The notes under the pieces were generated by a model. The model was not told where the DNA came from and did not search any database. It saw only the letters and a list, made by a program, of their open reading frames with translations. The translations under genes and the position numbers were made by a program. This document shows, piece after piece, positions 24,849 to 33,876 of a DNA stretch of 64,000 nucleotides (positions are counted from its first letter, which is position 1; each line of letters starts with the position of its first letter). The stretch lies in the NCBI GenBank assembly GCA_021604805.1, contig BQJR01000002.1:952665-1016664 (forward strand), given 5' to 3'. The stretch is from Planctomycetota bacterium (GTDB lineage Bacteria; Planctomycetota; B15-G4).

Positions 24849-27677
24849 TCAGCGCGTGGTGAACGCGCGTTCGTGTGCGCGCGCAGCCACGATGCGCGCC
24901 ACGACTTCGTCGTCGCCCGCATCGCGTTCGGCGGTTTCCCACAGGCCGAGCGTGTGGTCGATCAGCGGGTGCCCGTTGGCGAGGCGGAAGCTCGACGACT
25001 CTTCGAGGATCACGAGCAGGTGTGTGAGCGAGACGCGGGCTTCGTCGAGCAGGTCGGTGTGGATCTGCATCCAGCCGAGGCGCGCTGCGATCAAGGCCGT
25101 CGCGCTGCGCAGCTCTTCGACTTCGGGCCAGCGTGCGTGCGCGTCGAGCATGCGCGGGAGCATCGGGCGCAGCAGGTCGAGGGCTGAGTAGCGGCGGCCG
25201 TCGGCTTCGATGAGCACCGCGAGGTCGTGCACTTGGGAGGCGAGCGTCGTCATGAGCAAGTGCTCGTCGCCCTCCACGGCGATCACGGCTTCGAGGTCGG
25301 CGATGGCGAAGTCGTAGAGCTGCTCGGACTCGCGCGTTTGCTTCAGGGCCTTGAGCGTGCGTGCCATGCCGCTCAACAAGAACGCGCGCTCTTGGCGCAG
25401 GTCGAGCGGGATCGAGTCGGAGTCGTAGCGCGCTTGCAGATCGCGCTGCACGGCCGCGCCGTAGCGGATCACGTCGACGTACGCGTCTTCGCCGACTTCG
25501 CGCGCCAGGCTGCGCTGCCACAGGTGTCGGCTGAACGAGAACACCGCTTCCATGCGACGCGCGAGCGCGAGGTCGGGATCGAGGTCGGCGCTGGCCGTGT
25601 CGGTGATGTCTTCGAGTAGCTCGAAGGCTTGGTGGAAGCGCGGCGCGGCGGCGTCGACCTCGGCGAGCGGGTTGTCCCAGTCGGCGAGCACGAGGAGCGT
25701 GTTGGCCAGGTCGAAGCGCGCCAGCGGGTCGGCGGAGTGGGCCACGCGTGTGCGCGCGATCTCCAGCGCGCGCAGCAGCCAGGCGAGTTGCGCGTCGCGC
25801 TCCTGTTCATCGCCGTGCATCAACTTGTTGGGGTCGACGCGGCCGAAGGCGCCCATGTACTCGAAGCGTGCCAGCTCGTCGCGTTCCGCCGCGCTCCACT
25901 CGCCGCCGTCGGGTGGGCCGGACGCGAGCAACTCCCGTACGGTCGCCGCGAGCTCTTCGAAGTCTTGCCGGCTCTCGTCGAGACGACCGACCAGGTTCAG
26001 CGTGGTCGCCATGTTGCGCACGATGTCGAGCCGACGCAGCACGAGCTCGCGACTGTCGGCGCGTTGCTCGAGGATCGCCGCGTAGAACTCGAGCGCGTTC
26101 TCGCGCAGGCTGCGACGCAACTCGGTCATGCCCGGCGCGCGATCGAGCACCTCGTTGCTGACTTCCACCAGCAACGTGTCGACGGCTTCGCGCGCGAGGT
26201 CGAGGTTGCCTTCGGCGCGGGCGCGCTCCGTGTTGGCGAGCGTGAGGTTTGCTTCCGCGCGATCGCGTTGGGCGGCGGTCTCGGTGACTTCGTCGCGCAG
26301 CTCATCGGCGTGGTTTGCAGTCACGAGCGCGTAGCCCGTGGGCACACCCACGATCAGCAAGCCGGCGAGCACGAGCGCGGCCGCAACCGCAGGTCGACGC
26401 TTGGCCCAGGTCGTGGCGCGATGCGCGAGCGAGGGCGGGCGCGCGAGCACCGGCTCGCTCTTGAGCAGTCGCTGCAAGTCGGCGGCGAAGGCCTCGGCGC
26501 TCGCATAGCGGCGTGCGGGATCGGGGTCCAGCGCCACCGCGCACACGGCTTCGGTGTCACGGTCGAGCGCGCGGTTCCAGGTGCGCGGCGACGGCGCGCG
26601 CGTCTCCAGGATCTGTCGACGCAACGACTCGGTGGACTCGGCCACGAAGGGCGTGCGCAGCGTGAGCAACTCGAAGAGCGTGGCGCCCAAGCTGTACACG
26701 TCGCTGCGTGGATCGCGGCTGGCGTTCTCGCTGCGCAGGCGTTCGGCCGGCATGTAGGCGAGCGAGCCGAGCAGTTGCCCGGTGACCGTGAGGCGCGTGC
26801 TGCCGTCGCGCACGGCCAGCCCGAAGTCGAGCAAGCGCACGCGGCCGTCGACACCGAGGATCACATTGCTCGCTTTGATGTCGCGATGCAGCACGCCCTG
26901 CGCGTGCGCGTACGCGAGTGCCTCGGCCACGGTGTGCGCGATGCGCAACGCGGCGCGCACCCAGGTGTCGCCGAAGAGCGCGCTCTCACGTGCGCCAGCA
27001 CCCACGGCCGAGCGACTCACGCTCGAGCGACTTGCGCTTGATGCAGTCGCCGCGCCCGCTGCGTCGGGAGTGACCGAGGGCGTGGCGTCCTGCACATCCG
27101 CGTTCTCCGTGACGCCCGCGCGCTCGCGCACCACGCGCTCCAAGTCGGCGCCGCTCAGCGTGCTCGGGTCGCGGCCCTTGAATGCGCGGATCACGTCTTC
27201 GAGGGAGGCGCCCTCCACGAACTCCATCGAGAGCCAGGGCAAGCCGTTTTCCTCGCCCACCTCGTACAGCGGTACAATCCCGGGATGAGTGAGCGCCGCC
27301 ACCAGTTCGGCCTCGCGCGCGAAGCGTTCGCGCGCCCCCGGGAACCACAGTTGCTCAGGACGCACCAACTTGAGCGCCACGCGACGCCCGAGGCGTTGTT
27401 GTTCGGCGAGGTGCACCACGCCCATGCCGCCCTCGCCGAGCCGACGCAGCAGCTTGTAGTCGCCGATGCGTTCGGGCAGCGCGTGCAGCGACGGCGCGCT
27501 CTCTTCGGGTTCGGTGAGCAGGCCCATGTCGGCCAGGCGGCGCAAGCGTTTGCGGATCGCGTCGGCGTGTTGGGGGTGCGCGTCGCACACGGCGTCCACC
27601 GCGGCGTCGCCTTCGCCCTCGCGGCGCGTGATGCACTCCGCCACCAAGTCGGCCACGAACTCCGACGCGTCGCTCAT
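24849..27677 (-). CDS. Membrane-anchored Ser/Thr protein kinase
   Basis: A 942-residue Hanks-type kinase. The kinase domain (~73-405) has RLGEGGMGVVHLAEQQ, VALKLV (K103), VLHRDIKASNVILG (HRD 264-266), LLDFGLAV (DFG 284-286) and GSLAYMPAERL. A ~70-residue Ser/Ala-rich insert (165-235) interrupts the domain before HRD. A transmembrane helix (~430-452, AVAAALVLAGLLIVGVPTGY) leads to a coiled coil and a long helical, TPR-like region up to the C-terminus that is presumably extracytoplasmic. The start MSDASEFVAD has AGGAG about 9 nt upstream. It diverges from an ECF sigma factor gene whose start is under 20 bp away. Confidence 0.92.
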   Translation of the reverse strand: MSDASEFVADLVAECITRREGEGDAAVDAVCDAHPQHADAIRKRLRRLADMGLLTEPEESAPSLHALPERIGDYKLLRRLGEGGMGVVHLAEQQRLGRRVALKLVRPEQLWFPGARERFAREAELVAALTHPGIVPLYEVGEENGLPWLSMEFVEGASLEDVIRAFKGRDPSTLSGADLERVVRERAGVTENADVQDATPSVTPDAAGAATASSASRSSVSRSAVGAGARESALFGDTWVRAALRIAHTVAEALAYAHAQGVLHRDIKASNVILGVDGRVRLLDFGLAVRDGSTRLTVTGQLLGSLAYMPAERLRSENASRDPRSDVYSLGATLFELLTLRTPFVAESTESLRRQILETRAPSPRTWNRALDRDTEAVCAVALDPDPARRYASAEAFAADLQRLLKSEPVLARPPSLAHRATTWAKRRPAVAAALVLAGLLIVGVPTGYALVTANHADELRDEVTETAAQRDRAEANLTLANTERARAEGNLDLAREAVDTLLVEVSNEVLDRAPGMTELRRSLRENALEFYAAILEQRADSRELVLRRLDIVRNMATTLNLVGRLDESRQDFEELAATVRELLASGPPDGGEWSAAERDELARFEYMGAFGRVDPNKLMHGDEQERDAQLAWLLRALEIARTRVAHSADPLARFDLANTLLVLADWDNPLAEVDAAAPRFHQAFELLEDITDTASADLDPDLALARRMEAVFSFSRHLWQRSLAREVGEDAYVDVIRYGAAVQRDLQARYDSDSIPLDLRQERAFLLSGMARTLKALKQTRESEQLYDFAIADLEAVIAVEGDEHLLMTTLASQVHDLAVLIEADGRRYSALDLLRPMLPRMLDAHARWPEVEELRSATALIAARLGWMQIHTDLLDEARVSLTHLLVILEESSSFRLANGHPLIDHTLGLWETAERDAGDDEVVARIVAARAHERAFTTR

Positions 27678-27694
27678 CCAGCCAGGCTCCTGTG

Positions 27695-28411
27695 ATGCCC
27701 CCGAGCGATCCATCCTACTCGCCGAAGGACGATCCCGCCGCGGACACTGGCGCTGCGGCGGGCCGCGTCGATCCCGCCGAGACTGCGGCGAAGTCGCCGA
27801 GCGATGCGGCGCCGACGCCCCGTGACACCGAGTCGGCGTCGTCGGCGGATCTGGTGAGTCGCATCGCGGCCGGCGACGGCGCGGCCATGGAGCAGTTGAT
27901 CGCGCAGCACTTGCCGCGTCTGCGCGCCTTCGTGCGGCTGCGACTCGGCCCGCGCCTGGCCGCCAAGGAATCCGCCAGCGACATCGTGCAGTCGGCCTGC
28001 CGCGACGTGCTCGGTCGCGCCGACCAGTTCCAGCACGGCGGCGAGGCCGGCTTCCGCGCCTGGCTCTACAAAGCCGCCACGCGCAAGATCGCCGACCGCG
28101 CCGAATACTGGGACGCCCAACGCCGCGACCCCGCGCGCGAAGCCCCCGGCGGCGACGACGCGCTGCTCAGCGCCTACACCGGCCTCGACACACCCAGCGT
28201 GGCCGCGCTCGGTCGCGAAGCGCTCGACAACTTCGAACGCGTCTTCGCGCAACTCCCCGAAGACCACCGCGAGGTCATCGTGCTCTCGCGCATCGTGGGG
28301 CTCACGCGCGCGCAGATCGCCGCTGAGATGGGGCGCACCGAAGCCGCCATCCGCAACCTGCTGCCGCGCGCGCTCGCGCGTCTCGCCGACGCGCTCGAGC
28401 TCGAGGACTGA
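27695..28411 (+). CDS. ECF-type RNA polymerase sigma factor
   Basis: A 238-residue sigma-70-family protein with a ~50-residue Pro/Ala/Asp-rich N-terminal extension. Region 2 appears in ADLVSRIAAGDGAAMEQLIA and KESASDIVQSACRDVLGR, and region 4 in LPEDHREVIVLSRIVGLTRA with QIAAEMGRTEAAIRNLLPRA. It is transcribed away from the large kinase gene; planctomycete ECF sigma factors often pair with such kinases, so the kinase may control it. The two starts are so close that their promoters must overlap the opposite coding sequence, or one start lies further in. GTG at 27692 is an alternative. Confidence 0.9.
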   Translation: MPPSDPSYSPKDDPAADTGAAAGRVDPAETAAKSPSDAAPTPRDTESASSADLVSRIAAGDGAAMEQLIAQHLPRLRAFVRLRLGPRLAAKESASDIVQSACRDVLGRADQFQHGGEAGFRAWLYKAATRKIADRAEYWDAQRRDPAREAPGGDDALLSAYTGLDTPSVAALGREALDNFERVFAQLPEDHREVIVLSRIVGLTRAQIAAEMGRTEAAIRNLLPRALARLADALELED

Positions 28412-28419
28412 ACGCAGGC

Positions 28420-28440
28420 CGCGCGGCGCGTTGCCGCGCG
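28420..28440. terminator. Possible terminator hairpin after the sigma factor gene
   Basis: CGCGCGGC (28420-28427) and GCCGCGCG (28433-28440) form a perfect 8-bp stem with a 5-nt loop, starting 9 bp after the stop. No U tract follows, so factor-independent termination is uncertain. Confidence 0.4.
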
Positions 28441-28517
28441 CGTCGCAGCAAGCACGCCGCAACGCTGCGCGACCCATGCTCGCCGCTGCGTTGCGAAGGT
28501 GCTCGCGAGGCACGTCC

Positions 28518-30281
28518 TCAGTAACCGAGGATGAGTTCGAGGCCGCCGCTGAACGCCACGCCGCGCGTGGCGCCGGGGTCGATCACCAACACCTGCAGGA
28601 AGGCGCTCAGGTGGCACAGTTCGTCGTCGTCGGGGAGCGCGGGCCACAAAGTGGTGCCGTTCGTCGCGACGGGGAACGACTGGATCTTGAAGGCGTCCAC
28701 GAGCAGCGTGCCGTCTTTGAACGGGATCGCCGCGGGGCTGAAGCCGAGGAACAACCAGGCCTGCGACGGCGCGCCGAGTGAGTTGCCCACGAACAACTGG
28801 AAGTTCGAGCCGAGCGTCGGCGGCGTGATGGCAACGAGGTTCGGGACGCCGAGCGTGCCGGGCCAGCCTTCGCCGTAGAGCGCCGAGTCGGGCGGGCAGC
28901 CTTCGCCCAGGTAGAACCATGCGGCGCCGGCATCGAAGCTGCCGTCGTCGTCGTGGGTGACGCCGACGAGCAGCTCGGCCACGCCGTCGCCGTTGATGTC
29001 GCCTCCCGACACGCTCGCGCCGTGACGGTCGCCTGCCGTGCTGCTGCCGAACTCCGAGAGCAACGAACCGTCGGCGCCTGAGAACACACGCACGCGCCCG
29101 GCGTTGGTGATCGTGAACGGCGCGCCGAAGTCGAACAGCGGGATGCCGATCGCGTAGTCCTCGATGTCGTCGTGATCCAAGTCACCCACGAAGGCGGCGA
29201 CTTCGCCGATCGGCGCGCTGGTCTGCCCGGCGGTGCCGGCGTGGTACTCCCAGTGCTCTTGCGCGAAGTTCACCGGAAGGATCGGCGTGTAGACGTCCAC
29301 GAGTCCGTAGCCATTGAAGTTCGGAGTGCCGACCACGATCTGGCGCTCGCCGCTCGGCATCTCGCTTCCCATGCCGACCACGTAGCCCATGCGGATGCCG
29401 GCCGACGACCCCGTTCGGAATGTCGTCTCGAAGGACCCGCTGGCTCCGCTCACGTACATCACGGCGCCGATGTCCTGGTCGATCGCGAGCGTGTGGATGT
29501 GCTGACGGTCACTGTTCGGCGCGCCGATGACCAAGCGCGCATGACGTGAGTCGAGCGACCAACCGACGTGCTGCAGCATGGCCTCGTAGGTGATGAGTCC
29601 GGGAGTCCCCGAGAGCACCGCGCGCGTGCCGCCCGCGATCTCTTCCACGAGCAGTCCCGTCGCGCCGGAGAAGACGTAGACCTTGCCCTCTTCGTCGAAG
29701 CCGCCCGTGCTGCTGTTCACGTCGTAGAACGGGGCGCCGATGGCGTAGTCGCGATGGTGGTCGAACTCGAGCAGGTTGGAGCCGCCCGCGATCGAGTGCC
29801 CGAAGCGTGAGAAGCGTTGCGTGCCGTAGTGCGTGCGGATCACGCCGCCGGTCGCACCCGAGCGCAGCTGCACGAGGCCTTCGTCGCCGAGCGGGCCGCT
29901 GCCGTAGGGCATGCCGACGAGCACGTCGTCGTGGCCGTCTTGGTCGATGTCGCCGGCGTCGGACACGGCGTAGCCGAAGAGCCCGTCGATCACCGTGCCG
30001 TACCAGTTGTAGAGCAGCGCACCCGTGGCGCCGGAGCGGATCTGCACGCGGCCCATGTCCGGGAGCACGGTGAACAGCGGGAAGAAGATCTCGCGGTCGG
30101 CGTCGGGCGAGGCGATGGCGAGGTCGCGCACGCAGTCGTTGTCGACATCGCCGATGATCTCGGTGACGGTGCCGAGGTGATCGTTCATGTGTTCGCCGTA
30201 CCACTGCTCGTCGGGAGCTTGGGCGGCGAGCGGGAGCGTCGCGCAGAGCGACACGGCGAGTACGAAGTTCGAAGCACGCAT
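28518..30281 (-). CDS. Secreted FG-GAP repeat protein with shared C-terminal domain
   Basis: A 587-residue protein with a signal peptide (MRASNFVLAVSLCATLPLAA, then QAPDEQ). Six or seven FG-GAP repeats, typical of integrin-alpha-like propellers, include GDVDNDCVRDLAIASPDADR, GDIDQDGHDDVLVGMPYGSG and GDINGDGVAELLVGVTHDDD with intervening RVQIRSGATGALL-type segments. The last ~90 residues form a separate domain (QAWLFLGFSPAAIPFKDGTL ... SAFLQVLVIDPGATRGVAFS) also seen in the two neighbouring FG-GAP proteins. Probably surface-exposed and calcium-binding. It starts 9 bp after the stop of its paralogue, so the two form an operon. No enzymatic motif was seen. Confidence 0.85.
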   Translation of the reverse strand: MRASNFVLAVSLCATLPLAAQAPDEQWYGEHMNDHLGTVTEIIGDVDNDCVRDLAIASPDADREIFFPLFTVLPDMGRVQIRSGATGALLYNWYGTVIDGLFGYAVSDAGDIDQDGHDDVLVGMPYGSGPLGDEGLVQLRSGATGGVIRTHYGTQRFSRFGHSIAGGSNLLEFDHHRDYAIGAPFYDVNSSTGGFDEEGKVYVFSGATGLLVEEIAGGTRAVLSGTPGLITYEAMLQHVGWSLDSRHARLVIGAPNSDRQHIHTLAIDQDIGAVMYVSGASGSFETTFRTGSSAGIRMGYVVGMGSEMPSGERQIVVGTPNFNGYGLVDVYTPILPVNFAQEHWEYHAGTAGQTSAPIGEVAAFVGDLDHDDIEDYAIGIPLFDFGAPFTITNAGRVRVFSGADGSLLSEFGSSTAGDRHGASVSGGDINGDGVAELLVGVTHDDDGSFDAGAAWFYLGEGCPPDSALYGEGWPGTLGVPNLVAITPPTLGSNFQLFVGNSLGAPSQAWLFLGFSPAAIPFKDGTLLVDAFKIQSFPVATNGTTLWPALPDDDELCHLSAFLQVLVIDPGATRGVAFSGGLELILGY

Positions 30282-30290
30282 GAGTCGTCC

Positions 30291-32054
30291 TCAGAAACCG
30301 GGTTGGAACTGGAGCGCTTTGCTGAAGGCCACGCCGAGCGGCGCGCCGGGGTCGATCACGAGCCCTTGCAAGTAGAAGCTCACGCCGCAGAGCGAGAGAT
30401 CGAGCGGCAGCGTCGGGTGGAGCACGAGTGCGCTGCTGTTCATGGGCGCCGAGATGATCTTGAACGGCGACACGAGCAGCGTGCCGCCCTTGATCGGGAG
30501 CGACGCGGGCGCCACGCCGAGGAACAACCACGCCGTGGTTGGTGCGCCGCTGGTGTTCGAGAGCGCCACGCTGTTCTGCACGCCCATGCTCGGTGCGAAG
30601 GCGAAGCTGAGCAGCGGTGTGCCGAAGGTCCCGGCGAGCCCCGTGCCGTAGGTGCTGACGCCGGCCGCGCACTCGATCGCTGGGAACACGAGCGCGGCGC
30701 CGACGTCATTGGCGGCGGCGTCGAAGCCGGGCGCGCCCGCGATCACGCGGCCGAGCAAGCTGGGTCCCACGCGTGCGAGCGCGACGGAAGTGCCGAGTCG
30801 GTCGAACGGTGAGCCGCCGTTGAAGCCGTTGATGTACGCGCCTGTGGCGGCGGCGTGCACGCGCACGGCGCCCGCGCTGGGGATCCCGAAGGGGCTGGCG
30901 AGACTGGAATCCGGCGAGCCGAGCACGAGGTCGTCGAGCCCGTCGATGTCGGCGTCGAGGCCGAGCGCGAGCACTTCGCCGAAGGGCACGTCGGCGGTTC
31001 CGTCGACCACGCTCACCGGGCTCCACGCGAAGGGGAACTCGGTGGCCGGTTGCGCCACGACCACGCGTCCGCCCACGCCGGTGCCGGGTTCGCCGAAGGC
31101 CACCTCGGGGTCGCCGCCGGGCACGACCCAGCCCATGTCCACGGCCGCACCTGCACGCGCGCCGGCGTTCATCGGTGCGTGACTCGCGGGCGCGCCGCCG
31201 CCGGGTTGCACGACGAGCACGTAGCCGGTGTCGAGCGTGGTGCTGGCGGTGTCGAGATCCGTGAGGTCGCTGCCGGGCGCGCCGATTGCCAGGTGCCCCA
31301 GGTGCTCGCCGAGCGACGTGCCGAGTTGGCGCACGTCGACCTCGAAGTTCTGGATGCCGGGCACGTTGGGCGGCAGCAGCGTCGGGCCGCCGTAGTGCTG
31401 CGTGATCGGGTCGCCGTCCTGGCCGCCGAAGGTGAACACGGCGCCCTCTTCGTTCGAGCCGCCGACGTTGTCGTCGACATCGAACCACGGAGCGCCGATG
31501 GCGTAGTCGTCGCGGAACTCCGCGTCGAAGTCGGCGTCGCCTACGATCGATGCGCCGAAGCGCGAGAAGCGTTGCGGTCCCCAGTGCGTGCGAATCAGTG
31601 CGCCGGTGGCACCGCTGTAGATGCGCACGGAGCCTTCCTGTCCGAGCACGTTGCTCGCCTTGGGGATGCCGATCAGGATGTCGGGGACGTTGTCGTTGTC
31701 GATCCTGCCGGCGTCAGCGACCGCGGCACCGAAGAGCGCGCCGGCGTGGCTGCCGGACCAGCCGCGGATGTACTCTCCGGTGACGCCGGAGAACACCGAC
31801 ACGCGCCCGACGTCCGGGTTGAGCGTGCCGGGGAAGCCCACCACGGTGTCGGCGTGCGGCGAGCCGACAGCGATGTCGCGATAGCCGTCGCCATTCATGT
31901 CGCCGACCTCGGCCACGCACTCGCCGAAGCTGTCGCCGAAGAGTGAGCCGCTCAGGGTGAGCTCGGGGGCTTGCGTGCGGGCAGCGGTCGCGAGCAGCGT
32001 GAGCAGCGCGAAACCGCTGAGTGAGCGAACGAGGTGAAGGCGCGACGGGAACAT
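30291..32054 (-). CDS. Secreted FG-GAP repeat protein, paralogue of the next gene
   Basis: A 587-residue protein of the same length and plan as its downstream neighbour, so a tandem duplication is likely. A signal peptide (LSGFALLTLLATAARTQA) precedes FG-GAP repeats such as GDMNGDGYRDIAVGSPHADT and ADIDGLDDLVLGSPDSSLAS. The shared block IRTHWGPQRFSRFGASIVGD matches IRTHYGTQRFSRFGHSIAGG of the neighbour. The C-terminal domain reads TAWLFLGVAPASLPIKGGTL ... SFYLQGLVIDPGAPLGVAFS. GAGGAG lies 5 nt before the ATG. A small hairpin (32064-32079) and a 99-bp inverted repeat (32086-32184) lie in its upstream region, which it shares with a divergent FG-GAP gene. Confidence 0.87.
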   Translation of the reverse strand: MFPSRLHLVRSLSGFALLTLLATAARTQAPELTLSGSLFGDSFGECVAEVGDMNGDGYRDIAVGSPHADTVVGFPGTLNPDVGRVSVFSGVTGEYIRGWSGSHAGALFGAAVADAGRIDNDNVPDILIGIPKASNVLGQEGSVRIYSGATGALIRTHWGPQRFSRFGASIVGDADFDAEFRDDYAIGAPWFDVDDNVGGSNEEGAVFTFGGQDGDPITQHYGGPTLLPPNVPGIQNFEVDVRQLGTSLGEHLGHLAIGAPGSDLTDLDTASTTLDTGYVLVVQPGGGAPASHAPMNAGARAGAAVDMGWVVPGGDPEVAFGEPGTGVGGRVVVAQPATEFPFAWSPVSVVDGTADVPFGEVLALGLDADIDGLDDLVLGSPDSSLASPFGIPSAGAVRVHAAATGAYINGFNGGSPFDRLGTSVALARVGPSLLGRVIAGAPGFDAAANDVGAALVFPAIECAAGVSTYGTGLAGTFGTPLLSFAFAPSMGVQNSVALSNTSGAPTTAWLFLGVAPASLPIKGGTLLVSPFKIISAPMNSSALVLHPTLPLDLSLCGVSFYLQGLVIDPGAPLGVAFSKALQFQPGF

Positions 32055-32063
32055 GGGAACTCC

Positions 32064-32079
32064 TCACGGGGGGCCGTGA
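32064..32079. promoter_or_regulatory. Small hairpin at the ribosome-binding site of the FG-GAP operon
   Basis: TCACGG (32064-32069) and CCGTGA (32074-32079) form a 6-bp stem with a GGGG loop. On the minus strand the stem touches the GAGGAG Shine-Dalgarno sequence, so it could limit ribosome access. Confidence 0.35.
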
Positions 32080-32085
32080 AGAGTC

Positions 32086-32184
32086 ATCCGGATCGCAGGC
32101 CTCGAGGTCTCAGCGCGGAACGGGACGGGCTTCAGGCGCGCGCCCCGGCCGCGAAGCTGAGACCACTGGAGCGGCGATCCGGAT
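32086..32184. repeat. 99-bp nested inverted repeat between divergent FG-GAP genes
   Basis: Outer arms ATCCGGATCGC (32086-32096) and GCGATCCGGAT (32174-32184) pair perfectly over 11 bp. Inner arms GGTCTCAGC (32106-32114) and GCTGAGACC (32156-32164) pair perfectly over 9 bp. Both pairs share the same centre (32135), so they would form one long hairpin with an internal loop and a GC-rich apex. It occupies most of the 167-bp gap between two divergent FG-GAP genes. No second copy was noticed. Confidence 0.8.
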
Positions 32185-32221
32185 TGAGGACGTGACCCTC
32201 ATTCATCACAAGGACCTCGCC

Positions 32222-33862
32222 ATGTTCCGCTTCATGTTCCGCATCTCGCCGCTCGTCGCCGCGCTGCTGCTCGCCGCGGTCGCGACCCCACTCACCGCGC
32301 AAGCCCCGCTGCTCACGATGGACATCCCGAGTGTGCAGGCCTTCGGCTACTCGGTGGACGCCATGGGCGACATGAACGGTGACGGCGCGCCCGACTTCGT
32401 GGTCGGCACGGTGAACGACGACACCTTCGACACCGACGCCGGCAGCGTGCGCATCGTGTCCGGCGCCGACGGCAGCATCCTGCTCACGCGCCTCGGCACC
32501 GAGAAGTTCGAGAACCTCGGCGAGACGGTGGTGTGTGTGGGCGACATCGACGGCGACGGCGTGACCGACTTCGCCGCCACCTCGAAGCGCTCCGACGCCC
32601 TCGGTCCCGACGTGGGCGCGGTGCTCGTGATGTCCGGCGCCACCGGCGCCGTGATCCACGCCCTCGGCGACGTGGCCTACAAACCCTTCGGCGCCAGCGT
32701 CGCCGCGCTCGGTGACCTCGATGGCGACGGCATCACCGAGATCGTCGGCAGCGCGAGCTTCAACGGTCCGCCCGGCGATCGCGGCGCCGTGATCGTGTTC
32801 GACGGCGCCACCGGCGCGCAGCTGTGGTCGTTCCCGGGCGTGGCCGGCGTGAGCCAAGTGCTCGGTCGTCACCTCGCCCCGCTCGACGACGTGAACGGCG
32901 ACGGCCACCCCGACCTGCTCACCAGCGACGCGAACGACATGCTCGCCGGCCAGTTCCGCGGTCGCGTCTGGGTGCTCTCCGGCATCGACGGCAGCGTGAT
33001 CCACGAGTGGGCCGGCAGCGTGGACTACGAACGCCTCGGCACGGCCGTCGCCGCCGCGGGCGACGTGGACGCCGACGGCACGCCCGACATGCTCGTCTCC
33101 TGCAACAAGAACGATCAGGGCCTGAGCGCGCTGATCAGCAGCGTGCATGTGTACTCGGGCGCCACCGGCTTACGCTTGCTCACCGTGCTCGACACCGAGT
33201 ACGCGAACAACTTCGGCACCACGGTCGCCGGCCTCGGTGATCGCAACGGCGACGGCCACGCCGACTTCGGCGTGTCCACGCTGGCCGGAGGCGTCAGCAA
33301 ACCCGGCGTGGTCGACATCTACTCCGGCGCCGACGGCGCCTGGGTCGCACGCATGAAAGGCTCTCTGCCCGGCGACCAGTTCGGCCGCACGATCGCCACG
33401 CTCGGCGACCTCGACGGCGATGGCAACGACGACCTCGTGGTCGGCGCGCCGGGCAGCACGAATCACTTCGTGCGCGTGATGTCGCTCGCCGGCAGCTTCG
33501 CAGTCACGGGCGCGGGCCTCGCCGGCACGGGCGGGCTGGTTCCGAAGCTCTCAGGCTTCGGCTTCCCCGAAGGCGGTGGCAGCGTGGAGATCCGCCTGGT
33601 CGACGGGCGCAGCGTGGCGAGCTCGTTCACCTTCGTGGGCTTCGCGCCGGCGGCGCTGCCCTTCAAGCAGGGCACGCTGTGGGTCGCGCCGCCGTGGACG
33701 ATCGTGTCGCTCAACCTGTCGGGCGCGGGCGGCTTCGCGGCTCCGGTGGCGCTCGACCCGAGCTTCTCAGGGCTTGGCGTCCACTTGCAGACGGCCGTTC
33801 AGGATCCCGTGGCGCCGGCGGGCTGGGCGCTCTCCAACGGGCTGTTCATGGCGGTGAACTGA
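32222..33862 (+). CDS. Secreted FG-GAP repeat protein with shared C-terminal domain
   Basis: A 546-residue protein with signal peptide FRISPLVAALLLAAVATPLT. Seven or so FG-GAP repeats follow at regular spacing: GDMNGDGAPDFVVGTVNDDT, GDIDGDGVTDFAATSKRSDA, GDLDGDGITEIVGSASFNGP, DDVNGDGHPDLLTSDANDM, GDVDADGTPDMLVSCNKNDQ, GDRNGDGHADFGVSTLAGG and GDLDGDGNDDLVVGAPGSTN. The C-terminal ~110 residues (FTFVGFAPAALPFKQGTLWV ... GVHLQTAVQDPVAPAGWALS) resemble the domain ending the two divergent paralogues. AAGGA lies 8 nt before the chosen ATG; the frame extends upstream through the inverted repeat but without signal-peptide character. Confidence 0.88.
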   Translation: MFRFMFRISPLVAALLLAAVATPLTAQAPLLTMDIPSVQAFGYSVDAMGDMNGDGAPDFVVGTVNDDTFDTDAGSVRIVSGADGSILLTRLGTEKFENLGETVVCVGDIDGDGVTDFAATSKRSDALGPDVGAVLVMSGATGAVIHALGDVAYKPFGASVAALGDLDGDGITEIVGSASFNGPPGDRGAVIVFDGATGAQLWSFPGVAGVSQVLGRHLAPLDDVNGDGHPDLLTSDANDMLAGQFRGRVWVLSGIDGSVIHEWAGSVDYERLGTAVAAAGDVDADGTPDMLVSCNKNDQGLSALISSVHVYSGATGLRLLTVLDTEYANNFGTTVAGLGDRNGDGHADFGVSTLAGGVSKPGVVDIYSGADGAWVARMKGSLPGDQFGRTIATLGDLDGDGNDDLVVGAPGSTNHFVRVMSLAGSFAVTGAGLAGTGGLVPKLSGFGFPEGGGSVEIRLVDGRSVASSFTFVGFAPAALPFKQGTLWVAPPWTIVSLNLSGAGGFAAPVALDPSFSGLGVHLQTAVQDPVAPAGWALSNGLFMAVN

Positions 33863-33876
33863 AAGAGCGCGCGGCC

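Noticed and set aside
27260..27290. TACAAT at 27275 as a promoter
   Set aside because: It lies on the strand opposite to and deep within the kinase gene, with no gene starting downstream.
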